A stretch of DNA of 35,772 nt, taken from positions 1 through 35,772 of the forward strand of contig DATFUZ010000066.1 in NCBI GenBank assembly GCA_035260545.1. Direction: 5' to 3'. Shown piece after piece: positions 8,120-16,176 of this stretch (positions within the stretch are counted from its first letter, which is position 1; each line of letters opens with the position of its first letter). The position numbers were made by a program, and so were the translations under genes. The stretch comes from DATDDB01 sp035260545. GTDB lineage: Bacteria; Pseudomonadota; Gammaproteobacteria; Burkholderiales; Gallionellaceae. The notes under the pieces were generated by a model. That model saw only the letters and a list, made by a program, of their open reading frames with translations, did not search any database and was not told the origin of the DNA.

Positions 8120-9148
8120 ATGGATGACATGAACATGCTGAATCTGGACGGATCGCAAGGCGAAGGCGGCGGGCAAATCCTGCGCAGCGCGCTGACGCTT
8201 TCCACGATCACCGGCACGCCGTTCCGCATCGAGCGCATTCGTGGGGGACGCGCCAAGCCTGGCTTGCTGCGCCAGCACCTGACGGCGGTCACGGCCGCCG
8301 CGGCAGTCAGCGGCGCGCAGGTGTCCGGGAACGCGCCGGGGTCGCAGACCCTGGAATTCGTTCCCGGCGCCATCCGCGGCGGCGACTACCGTTTCGACAT
8401 CGGCACGGCGGGGAGCTGCACGCTGGTGCTGCAGACGGTGCTGCCCGCGCTGTGGTTCGCCGACGGCCCGAGCACGATCACTGTCAGCGGCGGCACACAC
8501 AACGGCGCCGCGCCGCCCGCGGATTTCCTGATCCGCTCCTGGCTGCCGCTGATGCGGCGCATGGGGGTGGAGATGGACATCGAACTGGAGCGCCACGGGT
8601 TCTACCCGGCGGGCGGCGGGCGGGTGCGCGCATCGGTCACGCCTTGCGGGAGCTTGCTGCCCCTGCATCTCGAGGCGCGTGGAGAGCATATCGCCACCCG
8701 CGCCGTCGCGGTCGTCGCAGGTCTGCCGGCCGAGATTGCGGGCCGCGAACTGGATCATCTCGCGGCGACATTCAGCGAGGCGGAATGCGAAACACGGGTG
8801 CTGAGTTCGCGCGAAGGCCCGGGCAACGTGGTGATGGTCGAAATCAGCCACGCCAGCCACACCGAGGTCTTCACCGGTTTCGGCGAAAAGGGGCTGCCTG
8901 CCAAAACCGTGGCCGCACGGACCGCACACGCGGCCGCGAGCTGGCTGGCCAGCGGCGCAGCGGTGGGCGAGCATCTGGCGGACCAGCTGCTGCTGCCGAT
9001 GGCGCTGGCAAAGGGGGGCGCTTTTACGACCGCGCTGCTGTCCTCGCACACGCGGACCAACATCGGCGTGATCGAGAAGTTTCTGCCATTGGAGTTCGAT
9101 GTCGCGCAGGAAGACGGCATCCACCGGGTAAGCCTTACCCGGGAATAG
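8120..9148 (+). CDS. rtcA: RtcA: RNA 3'-terminal phosphate cyclase
   Basis: A 342-residue RNA cyclase (E. coli 338). It converts RNA 3'-phosphate ends to 2',3'-cyclic phosphates using ATP, through an adenylylated His. The N-terminal signature LDGSQGEGGGQILRSALTLS and the RGGRAKPGLLRQHLTAV segment are present. The glycine-rich phosphate-binding GTAGSCTLVLQTVLPAL segment lies near residue 95, and the C-terminal SSHTRTNIGVIEKFLP contains His310, which matches the nucleophile His309 of E. coli. The ATG at 8120 has AGGA five bases upstream; in-frame ATGs a few codons later are possible. It is the last gene of the RNA repair operon. The final codons form a perfect palindrome, and a strong hairpin follows. 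Confidence 0.96.
   Translation: MDDMNMLNLDGSQGEGGGQILRSALTLSTITGTPFRIERIRGGRAKPGLLRQHLTAVTAAAAVSGAQVSGNAPGSQTLEFVPGAIRGGDYRFDIGTAGSCTLVLQTVLPALWFADGPSTITVSGGTHNGAAPPADFLIRSWLPLMRRMGVEMDIELERHGFYPAGGGRVRASVTPCGSLLPLHLEARGEHIATRAVAVVAGLPAEIAGRELDHLAATFSEAECETRVLSSREGPGNVVMVEISHASHTEVFTGFGEKGLPAKTVAARTAHAAASWLASGAAVGEHLADQLLLPMALAKGGAFTTALLSSHTRTNIGVIEKFLPLEFDVAQEDGIHRVSLTRE
9124..9142. repeat. Perfect 9-bp inverted repeat at the end of rtcA
   Basis: CCGGGTAAG C CTTACCCGG lies within the last codons of rtcA, with a single-base centre. In RNA it would form a shorter hairpin just before the stop codon. Its role is unknown. Confidence 0.5.
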
Positions 9149-9158
9149 TGGCCGCGCA

Positions 9159-9188
9159 CGTGCAGGGGGGAGTATCATCCCCTGCACG
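9159..9188 (+). terminator. Strong hairpin at the 3' end of the rtc operon
   Basis: CGTGCAGGGG (9159-9168) pairs perfectly with CCCCTGCACG (9179-9188) around a 10-base loop, 10 bases after the rtcA stop. No T-tract follows, so it may end or protect the message rather than act as a classical intrinsic terminator. Confidence 0.6.
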
Positions 9189-9227
9189 GCACTCACGCCG
9201 CTTATCCCATCATAGCAGAGGTGTCAT

Positions 9228-9746
9228 ATGAACAAACTTCTTGCTACATTGTTGTTGTCCGCCGCCTTCATGCCGTCAGCCTTTGCCACCGGTTTTGCCG
9301 ACGGTGTGGTGGGCAGCAAGTATGCCGTGGTCGATCTCGGCTCCATCAGCTACAACGAGGGCAGCGCCACCGCGCTGAGCATAGGCGGCGGCGTGCAGGT
9401 GCACCCCGCCGTGGCGGTCGAGGTGGATTATCTCATGGGCGGATCCGCCAGCTACGGTCCGATCAACGTCGGGTCCTACAAGCTGTCGGCGCTGCAAGTG
9501 ATGGCCGTCGGCCATTACACGTTCAATGACCAGTTCACCGCCTACGCCAAGGCCGGTCTGGCGATAAACGACCAGTCGCTGACCAATCCGTTCAACGGCT
9601 TCCAGTATTCGATGTCCTCGACCGATGTGGCAATGGCGATCGGCGGCCTGTTCAATGTCTCGCCGGGATTCGCCCTGCGCGCGCAATACATGGACACCGG
9701 CGTGTCGTCCAACGTATTGTCCATCGGGGCGCTGTTCAGCTTCTAA
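9228..9746 (+). CDS. Outer-membrane beta-barrel protein
   Basis: A 172-residue exported protein. The N-terminal MNKLLATLLLSAAFMPSAFA is a signal peptide with a good cleavage site after AFA. The rest consists of alternating amphipathic strands (YAVVDLGSISY, ALSIGGGVQV, AVAVEVDYLMG, LSALQVMAVGHYTF, FTAYAKAGLAI, FALRAQYMDTG) and ends in GALFSF with a terminal Phe, the recognition signal for outer-membrane assembly. The size fits an eight-stranded OmpA-like or OmpW-like barrel. GAGGTG lies six bases before the ATG. Ligand and role are unknown. Hairpins at the end of the rtc operon separate it from rtcA, so it is probably an independent gene. Confidence 0.85.
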   Translation: MNKLLATLLLSAAFMPSAFATGFADGVVGSKYAVVDLGSISYNEGSATALSIGGGVQVHPAVAVEVDYLMGGSASYGPINVGSYKLSALQVMAVGHYTFNDQFTAYAKAGLAINDQSLTNPFNGFQYSMSSTDVAMAIGGLFNVSPGFALRAQYMDTGVSSNVLSIGALFSF

Positions 9747-9827
9747 GCCGCGAGGCGACAGCCGCGACGTTTGTTCGATTGTGTAGCGGGCAAGCCACGG
9801 TATGCGGGTGCGACGGACGACACAGGG

Positions 9828-9833
9828 TATAAT
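9828..9833 (+). promoter_or_regulatory. Probable -10 box (TATAAT) before the DUF4197 gene
   Basis: A perfect TATAAT preceded by GGG lies 30 bases before the start codon. No good -35 element is visible at 16-18 bases upstream, so activity may depend on other contacts. Confidence 0.5.
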
Positions 9834-9863
9834 TTTGCGCACCCTGTCATTGTGGAGTCCGTA

Positions 9864-10547
9864 ATGCGCAAAATTTTTCTGATCTTGCTGTGCGTTGTGT
9901 GCAGCGCCCCCGCTGGCGCCCTCAGCCTGTCGCAGTTGTCCAACAAGGACGCCGTTGACGGCCTGAAAGCCGCCCTGGACAAGGGCACGGTGGCCGCGGT
10001 CGGAAAACTGGGCAAGGTGGACGGCTTCCTGGGCAACCCGCGCGTGCGCATCCCGCTGCCGCAGTCGCTGCAGCGCGCAGACCACGTGCTCAGCCGTTTC
10101 GGCATGGGCAACTATACGCAGGATCTGGAAGTGCGCATGAATCGCGCGGCGGAACTTGCGGTGCCCGAGGCCAAGTCGCTGCTGCTGCAGGCCATCAAGC
10201 AGATGAGCTTCAAGGATGCGAAGGCCATCCTGACCGGCGGCAACACCGCCGCCACCGACTATTTCCGCCGCACCACGTCCCAGCCGCTGGCCGCGAAATT
10301 CCTGCCCATCGTGCAGCGCGCCACCGCCAAGGTGCAGCTCGCGCAAAAGTATGACGAATTCGCGGGCAAGGCCGCGCGCTTCGGGCTGCTGGACAAGAGC
10401 CAGGCCAACCTGGAGCAATACGTCACGCAGAAGGCGCTGGACGGCCTGTTCCTGATGATGGCCGACGAGGAAAAAGCAATCCGCCGCGACCCCGTGGGCC
10501 AGGCCAGCAAGCTCATATCCAAGGTGTTCGGCGCGCTGCGGCAATAG
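9864..10547 (+). CDS. DUF4197 family exported protein
   Basis: A 227-residue protein with an N-terminal signal peptide (MRKIFLILLCVVCSAPAGA). The body matches my memory of the DUF4197 family, whose members contain VDGFLGNPRVRIPLPQSL, then paired helical segments such as MNRAAELAVPEAKSLLLQAI and MSFKDAKAILTGGNTAATDYFRRTT, and a C-terminal ALDGLFLMMADEEKAIRRDP. The function of the family is not known. The ATG at 9864 is supported by GGAG six bases upstream and by the signal peptide beginning there; the frame is open further upstream but without an RBS. An intrinsic terminator lies 110 nt after the stop, so the gene is probably monocistronic. Confidence 0.85.
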   Translation: MRKIFLILLCVVCSAPAGALSLSQLSNKDAVDGLKAALDKGTVAAVGKLGKVDGFLGNPRVRIPLPQSLQRADHVLSRFGMGNYTQDLEVRMNRAAELAVPEAKSLLLQAIKQMSFKDAKAILTGGNTAATDYFRRTTSQPLAAKFLPIVQRATAKVQLAQKYDEFAGKAARFGLLDKSQANLEQYVTQKALDGLFLMMADEEKAIRRDPVGQASKLISKVFGALRQ

Positions 10548-10582
10548 CGCCCTGTGCTTCCGGCGGCATGCCGTTCAAACGG

Positions 10583-10623
10583 CAAGGCCGGCGCGAGCCC
10601 AAGCCCAAGCCCCTCTCAAATCG
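10583..10623 (+). repeat. Dispersed intergenic repeat, copy A
   Basis: This stretch shares CAAGGCCGGC (10583-10592) and AGCCCCTCTCAAATCG (10608-10623), in the same order, with the reverse complement of 13109-13142. The linkers differ (15 versus 8 bases). Both copies are outside genes. Confidence 0.6.
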
Positions 10624-10656
10624 GGCTGATTTCCGGGGGAGCCAGCCAGCCCATAT

Positions 10657-10684
10657 GCCCTGCCAGAAATGGCGGGGCTTTTTT
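10657..10684 (+). terminator. Intrinsic terminator after the DUF4197 gene
   Basis: GCCCTGCCA (10657-10665) pairs with TGGCGGGGC (10670-10678) through nine pairs, one of them G-U, with a GAAA loop. TTTTTT follows at 10679-10684. Confidence 0.9.
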
Positions 10685-10788
10685 CTGGTGCATGGCCGCT
10701 TTGCGATGTTCCATTCGCTGAGTATCAGGCCGGCAGCGTGCCCGGAACGGACATGATGTTTGCAGATAAGCGGACCTTTTGTAGATTA

Positions 10789-10857
10789 ATGGGTGGAGCG
10801 TAGCGATACCCAACAGCTTATCCCCGAACTTGATGGGTATCGCTGCGCTCCACCCAT
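10789..10857. repeat. Long inverted-repeat element (24-bp arms)
   Basis: The left arm 10789-10812 and right arm 10834-10857 (TGGGTATCGCT...CCACCCAT) are reverse complements with one mismatch, around a 21-base loop. This GGGTATCGCT/CGCTCCACCC type of element is, as I recall, a frequent intergenic repeat in proteobacteria. It lies just beyond the 3' end of the HEPN-like gene and could form a stable RNA hairpin there. Confidence 0.75.
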
Positions 10858-10879
10858 CCCACGCTCGCTCATCTGCGCT

Positions 10880-12043
10880 TCAGTTTGAGCTAGGCTCAGC
10901 CTTTTTGGCCTTTGCCGCATAAGCCGGATCGAACGATGATATTGGCTTCAGCTTTAAGTCGAATGGCTCGTACTTGCCCTTGAACTGAGGCTCTCCCGGC
11001 AGGCGAGCGATGTCCCTCCAGTAGGTCGGCTCCGCCCTCGCCTCACTTTCCGTGCGAGATCTCCTAATGCATCTAGCAACGACTTGACGACACGTGTCGT
11101 CGAGCAGCAACATGTTCTTGTAGCCGCTCGCACACGCAGAGAGCAGTTGGAGCAGCGCAGTGAGCGCGGCTGTTGCAGCAGGCAAGTCTGGTTGAGACCC
11201 GCGGTGTATAAACTCATTGCGGGCTTTACGAGCAATGTTAAGCCATCGATACGTTTCCGCCTCGATGAACCCTTTCTGAAACATCATTTCGATACGGGCC
11301 GAGGTGGTCCAGACCCGATAGTCCTTGAGAAATGCGCTTCGATTGGGGATAGCATCGACCGACACCTTCGACTCGACTTCGACGCTCCACATTCGACTAA
11401 TTACCTGTTCTATTGAGGTCCAAAGACAAGTTAACGCTTCAGCCAGTGCGCCAGCGACATAGTGCGTTGTGCCAGCCAACGCTATTTCAGGACTAAAGGG
11501 TTCGCACTTATCCAGTATCGCGCGTCCGCGAGCGATGGCCTTTTTTAGGGCCGCAAGGGTGATTGGCGTATTATCGAGCAGTACGATGTTGTCGCTGATG
11601 CTGGCGCTGCGATCTCGGAGGGAAAAATGCAGCGCTGTTTTTCGGCTCGTGCCACCAAACATTCGTATGTAGCCGGTATTAAAGAGCCATCCCCTACAAA
11701 TATCAGAGGGTGCCGCCCCCTCTGTGTATACCCCGCCAAGAAGCATCTCGAGAAATACGCGATTGAAAAGTTTTAGGGCGGCATCCGGCTTTGAGAACTC
11801 CGGCAGCGCAGGCATAGCCAAGCTTCCATCGAAGCCGACCAGCATCATGTACGGCGCCACGTTGCCATCGATAAACCCACTTGCACGATTGAGTTTCAAG
11901 TAGTCGTAGGTCGACCGATTGATGTCCTGCAACGAAGGCTTCCAACTGTCGCGCCCGTCTTTCGCAATGAGCTTTAGTGGTCCACTTACGGCCATTACAA
12001 GAGGCACTCCATCGGGCATGGTCGGTTCGGTCATCGTTTGCAT
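10880..12043 (-). CDS. HEPN-like domain protein, possible defence RNase
   Basis: A ~387-residue protein with no close match that I recognise. The C-terminal half carries a HEPN-type signature: a helix containing AEALTCLWTSIEQVISRMW, then YRWLNIARKARNEFIHRG, where R-N-E-F-I-H fits the R-x4-6-H motif of HEPN ribonucleases, especially the ApeA-like group. The N-terminal ~190 residues are of unknown fold. HEPN proteins often cleave RNA in phage defence or toxin systems; that role here is inference. The start is uncertain: a GTG at 12055 and ATGs at 12043 and 12034 are in frame, and I chose 12043, which has a poorly spaced AGGA. The gene is AT-richer than its neighbours and is bracketed by two different inverted-repeat elements, which fits an acquired gene. 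Confidence 0.6.
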   Translation of the reverse strand: MQTMTEPTMPDGVPLVMAVSGPLKLIAKDGRDSWKPSLQDINRSTYDYLKLNRASGFIDGNVAPYMMLVGFDGSLAMPALPEFSKPDAALKLFNRVFLEMLLGGVYTEGAAPSDICRGWLFNTGYIRMFGGTSRKTALHFSLRDRSASISDNIVLLDNTPITLAALKKAIARGRAILDKCEPFSPEIALAGTTHYVAGALAEALTCLWTSIEQVISRMWSVEVESKVSVDAIPNRSAFLKDYRVWTTSARIEMMFQKGFIEAETYRWLNIARKARNEFIHRGSQPDLPAATAALTALLQLLSACASGYKNMLLLDDTCRQVVARCIRRSRTESEARAEPTYWRDIARLPGEPQFKGKYEPFDLKLKPISSFDPAYAAKAKKAEPSSN

Positions 12044-12155
12044 TGTCCTATTCACTGTACGCTTTGGCTATCCTGATAACGCCGATCAGACGGATTTCAA
12101 TCCTGTTCCTCGAAACTACTGAGGCTTAACAGAGCTCGCGGGGCGCAATAAGCGT

Positions 12156-12243
12156 GCGTAGCCCGGATGCAGCGGAGCGGAATCCGGGTTGAGTCCGCAG
12201 GTTAACCCATCCCGGATTCAATTGCATTGCATCCGGGCTACGC
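12156..12243. repeat. REP-like nested inverted repeat
   Basis: The outer arms GCGTAGCCCGGATGC (12156-12170) and GCATCCGGGCTACGC (12229-12243) are perfect 15-bp reverse complements. The inner arms AATCCGGG (12181-12188) and CCCGGATT (12211-12218) are perfect 8-bp complements. The GTAGCCCGGAT...ATCCGGG pattern is a widespread proteobacterial extragenic repeat type. It lies between two minus-strand genes and could act as a terminator-like hairpin for the gene at 12248-12790. Confidence 0.85.
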
Positions 12244-12247
12244 TTGC

Positions 12248-12790
12248 TCAAAGGAGGGTTTTGCGTTTTCCCCGTTCCGGGTCGGTAAGCCAGAAAATAA
12301 GCACGGCCGCCAGCAAGGCCATGAGGGCGGCGGATTGCCCCCAAGCTACGCTCCCAAAATAGCGAAGGTATATGCCGGCAATAGCCAATACCACACCGAG
12401 CGCGCCGGCCGCCACGCGCAGCGCGGATGGCCACTGGCGTACCTGCGCCGGTAGCCGGGACGCAGGCCGCGGCTGGTCTATCTGCTCGCCGCTCTCGCAC
12501 GTCTCGCCGTCGTCTCCCTGCACCTTTGCTGCGAATTCGCGCGCCATGACCACCATCTTGTCGACGATCGCCTTGTCCGGGTTCTTGGTATAAATTTGCC
12601 CGTTTTTCCAGTCGAACCATGGCTCCGCATATTCGCACTTGCCGTGCCACATCGTGAAATATGGTCCTTGGTCCGGCAACAACTGTAGTTCTGAATCGCG
12701 TTCGACGTAGGCCAGCCATTCGGCGGCGGTGATCTCATTACCTTCGTCAATCCAGTGGTCGCGTCGAGTTATATGAAAATCGTAGCCCAC
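12248..12790 (-). CDS. Hypothetical protein with C-terminal membrane anchor
   Basis: A 180-residue protein that I cannot name. Residues 1-100 are soluble, with a Trp- and acid-rich pattern beginning MGYDFHITRRDHW and including ITAAEWLAYVERD, FTMWHGK and WFDWKNGQIYTKNPDKAIVDKMV, which looks like a conserved small domain rather than random sequence. A linker is followed by two hydrophobic segments (LRVAAGALGVVLAIAGIYL and SAALMALLAAVLIFWL) that would form a helical hairpin in the inner membrane, leaving the N-terminal domain in the cytoplasm. The ATG at 12790 lacks a clear Shine-Dalgarno. A REP-like repeat begins five bases beyond the stop. Confidence 0.7.
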   Translation of the reverse strand: MGYDFHITRRDHWIDEGNEITAAEWLAYVERDSELQLLPDQGPYFTMWHGKCEYAEPWFDWKNGQIYTKNPDKAIVDKMVVMAREFAAKVQGDDGETCESGEQIDQPRPASRLPAQVRQWPSALRVAAGALGVVLAIAGIYLRYFGSVAWGQSAALMALLAAVLIFWLTDPERGKRKTLL

Positions 12791-13345
12791 GTCTGTTCCT
12801 ATCGATTGAAATCGGTCTTCAAGGGCGATTCAAAGTCCGGCGCCCTTATAAAAGAAACAGCACGGCGGACGTCGGTTTATGGGACAACTCCGTCCTTCTG
12901 GATCGTCCGCTTGCGAGCAGTCTACTTGAGGGGGCAATCGGCTGCAATCGTGGAGCATTGGGGATCAGGCAGCGTTTTATTGAAGACCGTTGCGGGGTAT
13001 GGAATGCCAGGCGGCTTGCCGGGTGCTGCCGGCGAAATCGCTTTCGCGATGTGGATGTGCGCTTTCCCGACCGGCAAGGCACTTTCGGTAGCTTGCCCCT
13101 TCACAACACGATTTGAGAGGGGCTGGGCGCGAGCCGGCCTTGTTTTGATCCGGCCGGGCAGGCCTGCATTATCCTCCGGTGGCGCCGCCTGTCGCCCGGG
13201 CGCCGGCGCGCAAATGGTGCGATGGCGAACGTCGGGCATTCCGCCGCGATCGCATTGCAAACCCACTGTTTCGCCCCCATCTCCGGGCTATCTGCCCCCT
13301 TCCGCGGGGCGGAACTCGTGCTGCCTGCGGGCGCCCAAGCCGGGG
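12791..13345. other. Gene-poor intergenic region
   Basis: No convincing gene is present. Open frames exist on both strands (plus 12755-13384, minus 12922-13266) but lack an RBS or recognisable protein features, and the minus one runs through a dispersed repeat. The right part is very GC-rich with many short inverted repeats. It may be decayed or repeat-derived sequence. Confidence 0.6.
13109..13142 (-). repeat. Dispersed intergenic repeat, copy B
   Basis: The reverse complement of this stretch contains CAAGGCCGGC and AGCCCCTCTCAAATCG, in the order seen at 10583-10623, with an 8-base linker instead of 15. The copy is inverted relative to copy A, about 2.5 kb away. Confidence 0.6.
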
Positions 13346-13351
13346 TATAAT
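13346..13351 (+). promoter_or_regulatory. Probable -10 box (TATAAT) for the RNB exonuclease gene
   Basis: A perfect TATAAT after GGGG lies 29 bases before the ATG at 13381, leaving a leader of only about 20 nt. No clear -35 is seen. Confidence 0.55.
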
Positions 13352-13380
13352 TCCGTATGGATTTCGGCGCAGTTTGGTAA

Positions 13381-15231
13381 ATGAATGTATTTTATGAAGA
13401 GGACGGGGGCTTCAAGGTCGGCACCGTCTTGACGGACAACACGACCTCGATGCACGTGGAAAGCCTGCACGGCAAGCGCAGCAAGATCAAGGCAGCCAAT
13501 GTGCTGTTGCGATTTACCCAGCCCGGCCTGAGCGAGTTCCTGGCTCAGGCGGAGGACGTTGCCGGCGGGATGGATGTGGAGTTTCTCTGGGAGTGCAGCC
13601 CGCCGGAGGAATTCGCCTTCGAAACGCTGGCGGCGGAGTATTTCGGCCACCCCCCCAGCCCGGCGGAGGCCGCGGGCGCGCTGATCCGACTGCATTCGGC
13701 CCCGATGTACTTCTACAAGAAGGGCAAGGGCCATTACAAGGCGGCGCCGCCGGATGCGCTCAAGGCAGCCCTGGCCGGTGCGGAGAGGAAGCGCTTGCTC
13801 GCGGAGCAGCAGGCGCAATTCACGGCGCAACTGTCGGACTTCACCCTGCCCGCGGAATTCGAGGGCAAGATACCGGAGCTGCTGTACAAGCCCGACCGCA
13901 ATACGATTGAAGTGAAGGCGCTTGAGGCGGCGTGCGCCGCGACCCATCTTTCGGCGGCGCACCTGCTGGAGCGCTGCGGGGCGATCCCGTCCAGCCACGA
14001 CTATCATTTGCAGCGCTTCCTGTTCGAGCATTTCCCGCGGGGCACGGGTTTTCCGCAGGTGAGCGTGGACATGCACCCGGAGCTGCCGCTGGCCGAGGCG
14101 CGCGCCTTCAGCATAGACGACGCGGCAACGACGGAAATCGACGATGCCTTCTCGGTGGTGCCGCTTCCCGGCGGCAACTGGCGCGTGGGCGTGCACATTG
14201 CGGCGCCCGCCTTGACCATCGCGCCCGGCTCGCCCGTGGACGAGATCGCGGGGCAACGGCTGTCCACCGTCTATATGCCGGGCAGCAAGATCACGATGCT
14301 GCCGGACAACGTGGTGCAGGCCTTCACCCTGAACGAGGATACGACCTGCCCGGCCGTGTCCATGTACCTGGAAGTGGATGCGGACACGCTGGAGATCAGG
14401 GGCACAGAAAGCCGCATCGAGCGCATCCACATCGCGAACAATCTGCGCCACGACACGCTGGAGCCGCTGTTCAACGAGGCGACACTCGCTGCGGGCAAAC
14501 GTGACTATCCCTACGCCGCCGAACTCGCGCTGCTGTGGAATCTCGCCGGCAAGCTGGAAGCGTTGCGCGGGAAATCCGCCGATAGCAACGCGCAGCAAAT
14601 GGATTATAATTTCCATGTTGAAGACGACCGCATCGCCATCAGCGAACGCAGGCGCGGCTCGCCGATAGACAAGGTGGTGAGCGAGCTGATGATCTTCGTC
14701 AACAGCGCGTGGGGCAAGCTGCTGGCCGAGCACAATGCAGCCGGGATTTACCGCACCCAGAACGGCGGCAAGGTCAAGATGAGCACGGTGCCCGGACCGC
14801 ATCAGGGGCTGGGCGTGGCGCAATATCTGTGGTCGAGTTCGCCGCTGCGGCGCTACGTGGATCTCATCAACCAGCGCCAGATCGCGGCCGTGCTGCGCGG
14901 GGAAACGCCGCCCTATGCGCCGAATGATCCGGCGATCTTCGCCGCGATGCGCGATTTCGACGCCGCTTATGCGGTCTACAACGAGTTCCAGCGCGGCATG
15001 GAGCGCTACTGGTGCCTGCGCTGGCTGCTGCAGGAGAACGTGAAGGAGGCCGAGGCCGTGGTGCAGCGCGAAAACCTGGTGAAGCTGGCGCGCATTCCGT
15101 TTTACGCACGCATTCCGTCCCTGCCGGAATCGCCGCCCAATACCCGCGTCATGCTGGAGATCGGCGACATCGACCTGCTGGACATGGAATTCAAGGCGCG
15201 ATACATCAATACCGTGGAGGCAACTGCTTGA
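13381..15231 (+). CDS. RNB-domain exoribonuclease (RNase II/R superfamily)
   Basis: A 616-residue protein with an RNB catalytic domain for processive 3'-to-5' RNA degradation. The metal-binding signature is AFSIDDAATTEIDDAFSV near residue 245; the first Asp and the final DD pair are kept, while the position of E. coli RNase II Asp207 is Glu, as far as I recall normal for this subfamily. Further RNB patches are RVGVHIAAPALTI, YMPGSKITMLPD and YLWSSSPLRRYVDLINQRQI. The N-terminal ~190 residues replace the cold-shock domains with a smaller beta-rich region. The protein is shorter than RNase R, and the C-terminus probably forms a reduced S1-like region. The upstream TATAAT gives a short leader without a strong RBS. 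The stop overlaps the start of the TonB-like gene. Confidence 0.9.
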   Translation: MNVFYEEDGGFKVGTVLTDNTTSMHVESLHGKRSKIKAANVLLRFTQPGLSEFLAQAEDVAGGMDVEFLWECSPPEEFAFETLAAEYFGHPPSPAEAAGALIRLHSAPMYFYKKGKGHYKAAPPDALKAALAGAERKRLLAEQQAQFTAQLSDFTLPAEFEGKIPELLYKPDRNTIEVKALEAACAATHLSAAHLLERCGAIPSSHDYHLQRFLFEHFPRGTGFPQVSVDMHPELPLAEARAFSIDDAATTEIDDAFSVVPLPGGNWRVGVHIAAPALTIAPGSPVDEIAGQRLSTVYMPGSKITMLPDNVVQAFTLNEDTTCPAVSMYLEVDADTLEIRGTESRIERIHIANNLRHDTLEPLFNEATLAAGKRDYPYAAELALLWNLAGKLEALRGKSADSNAQQMDYNFHVEDDRIAISERRRGSPIDKVVSELMIFVNSAWGKLLAEHNAAGIYRTQNGGKVKMSTVPGPHQGLGVAQYLWSSSPLRRYVDLINQRQIAAVLRGETPPYAPNDPAIFAAMRDFDAAYAVYNEFQRGMERYWCLRWLLQENVKEAEAVVQRENLVKLARIPFYARIPSLPESPPNTRVMLEIGDIDLLDMEFKARYINTVEATA

Positions 15232-16094
15232 AGTTGGTTTGGCCCAAGTCGTTCCTGCCCAAACATCACCTGGCGCTGGCCTTGGCGATTTCGCTCGGCG
15301 TGCACGCGTTCGCCCTGTATGGCATTGCCTTGGCGCCGCCTGACCCGATCAAGTTCACCCAGGCACTGAAGCCGCTTCAGGTTGCGCTGGTGAACAGCCG
15401 CACCGAGTCCCGCCCCGAACACGCCGACGCGCTGGCGCAGTACAACCTGAACGGCGGCGGCAACACCAGTGACGATCGCGTGGCCAAGAGCCCGATGCCG
15501 ACGCTGGAAGACGGCAAGCAGTTCACGCCCGAGCAATCGGCCATGCGCGTGCGCATGCTGGAACAGGAGGTGAAACGCATGATCACGCGGATGCGCAGCA
15601 CGCATACCGTGGCCATGGACAAGAACATCCGCAATCAGGCGGCAGGGCAGCAGGACAACGACCTGGTGCAGCGCAGCCTGGAGATTGCCCGCCTGGAAGC
15701 GCAGATCAATAAGCAATACGACGCCTACCAGAAGCTGCCGCGCCGCCGCTTCATCGGGGCGCGCACCCAGGAATACCGCTTCGCGCAATACGTGGAGGAC
15801 TGGCGCATCAAGGTGGAGCGCATCGGCAACCTCAACTATCCGGCGGCCGCGCGCCAGCAGCATCTGGTCGGCAACCTGCTGCTGACCGTGTCCATCCGCG
15901 CCGACGGCAGCCTCGAAAACGTCGAAATCAACCGCTCTTCCGGCAAGAGCCTGCTCGATGCCGCCGCCATCCGCATCGTCAGGCTGGCCGCGCCGTTCTC
16001 CCCGCTGCCGCCGAACATCCGCCGCGACACCGACATACTCAGCATCACCCGCACCTGGACCTTCACCGAAAACGACAAGCTGGAGAGCGAATAA
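15228..16094 (+). CDS. TonB-like energy transducer / TonB C-terminal domain protein
   Basis: A 288-residue protein. A single N-terminal membrane helix (HLALALAISLGVHAFALYGIAL), with the S..H pattern of TonB proteins, is followed by a periplasmic linker rich in Gln and charged residues. The C-terminal TonB domain begins around WRIKVERIGNLNYPAAARQQ, with VSIRADGSLENVEINRSSG and a terminal WTFTE. It probably links the inner membrane to an outer-membrane receptor or acts as a cell-envelope protein. I place the start at TTG 15228, which overlaps the preceding TGA as TTGA and has GGAGG seven bases upstream; the frame is open further upstream, but only inside the preceding gene. Order and overlap suggest one transcript with the exonuclease. 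Confidence 0.88.
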   Translation: MKLVWPKSFLPKHHLALALAISLGVHAFALYGIALAPPDPIKFTQALKPLQVALVNSRTESRPEHADALAQYNLNGGGNTSDDRVAKSPMPTLEDGKQFTPEQSAMRVRMLEQEVKRMITRMRSTHTVAMDKNIRNQAAGQQDNDLVQRSLEIARLEAQINKQYDAYQKLPRRRFIGARTQEYRFAQYVEDWRIKVERIGNLNYPAAARQQHLVGNLLLTVSIRADGSLENVEINRSSGKSLLDAAAIRIVRLAAPFSPLPPNIRRDTDILSITRTWTFTENDKLESE

Positions 16095-16176
16095 GGCCTG
16101 TGCCGGCACCGCAGCGCCCTTGCGCAGCGGGTGGAATCTCCCGGGCAGGCGGCTCGCGACGGCATGCGGCCCACGG

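Noticed and set aside
9276..10544. 422-codon minus-strand frame over the barrel and DUF4197 genes
   Set aside because: Runs antisense through two genes with signal peptides; no RBS or motif.
12156..12243. Insertion sequence end or attachment site
   Set aside because: No transposase or integrase is present, no target duplication could be seen, and the nested symmetric structure fits a REP-like repeat better.
12755..13384. 209-codon plus-strand frame between the membrane hypothetical and the RNB gene
   Set aside because: No RBS, no domain, overlaps the start of the minus-strand gene and a dispersed repeat.
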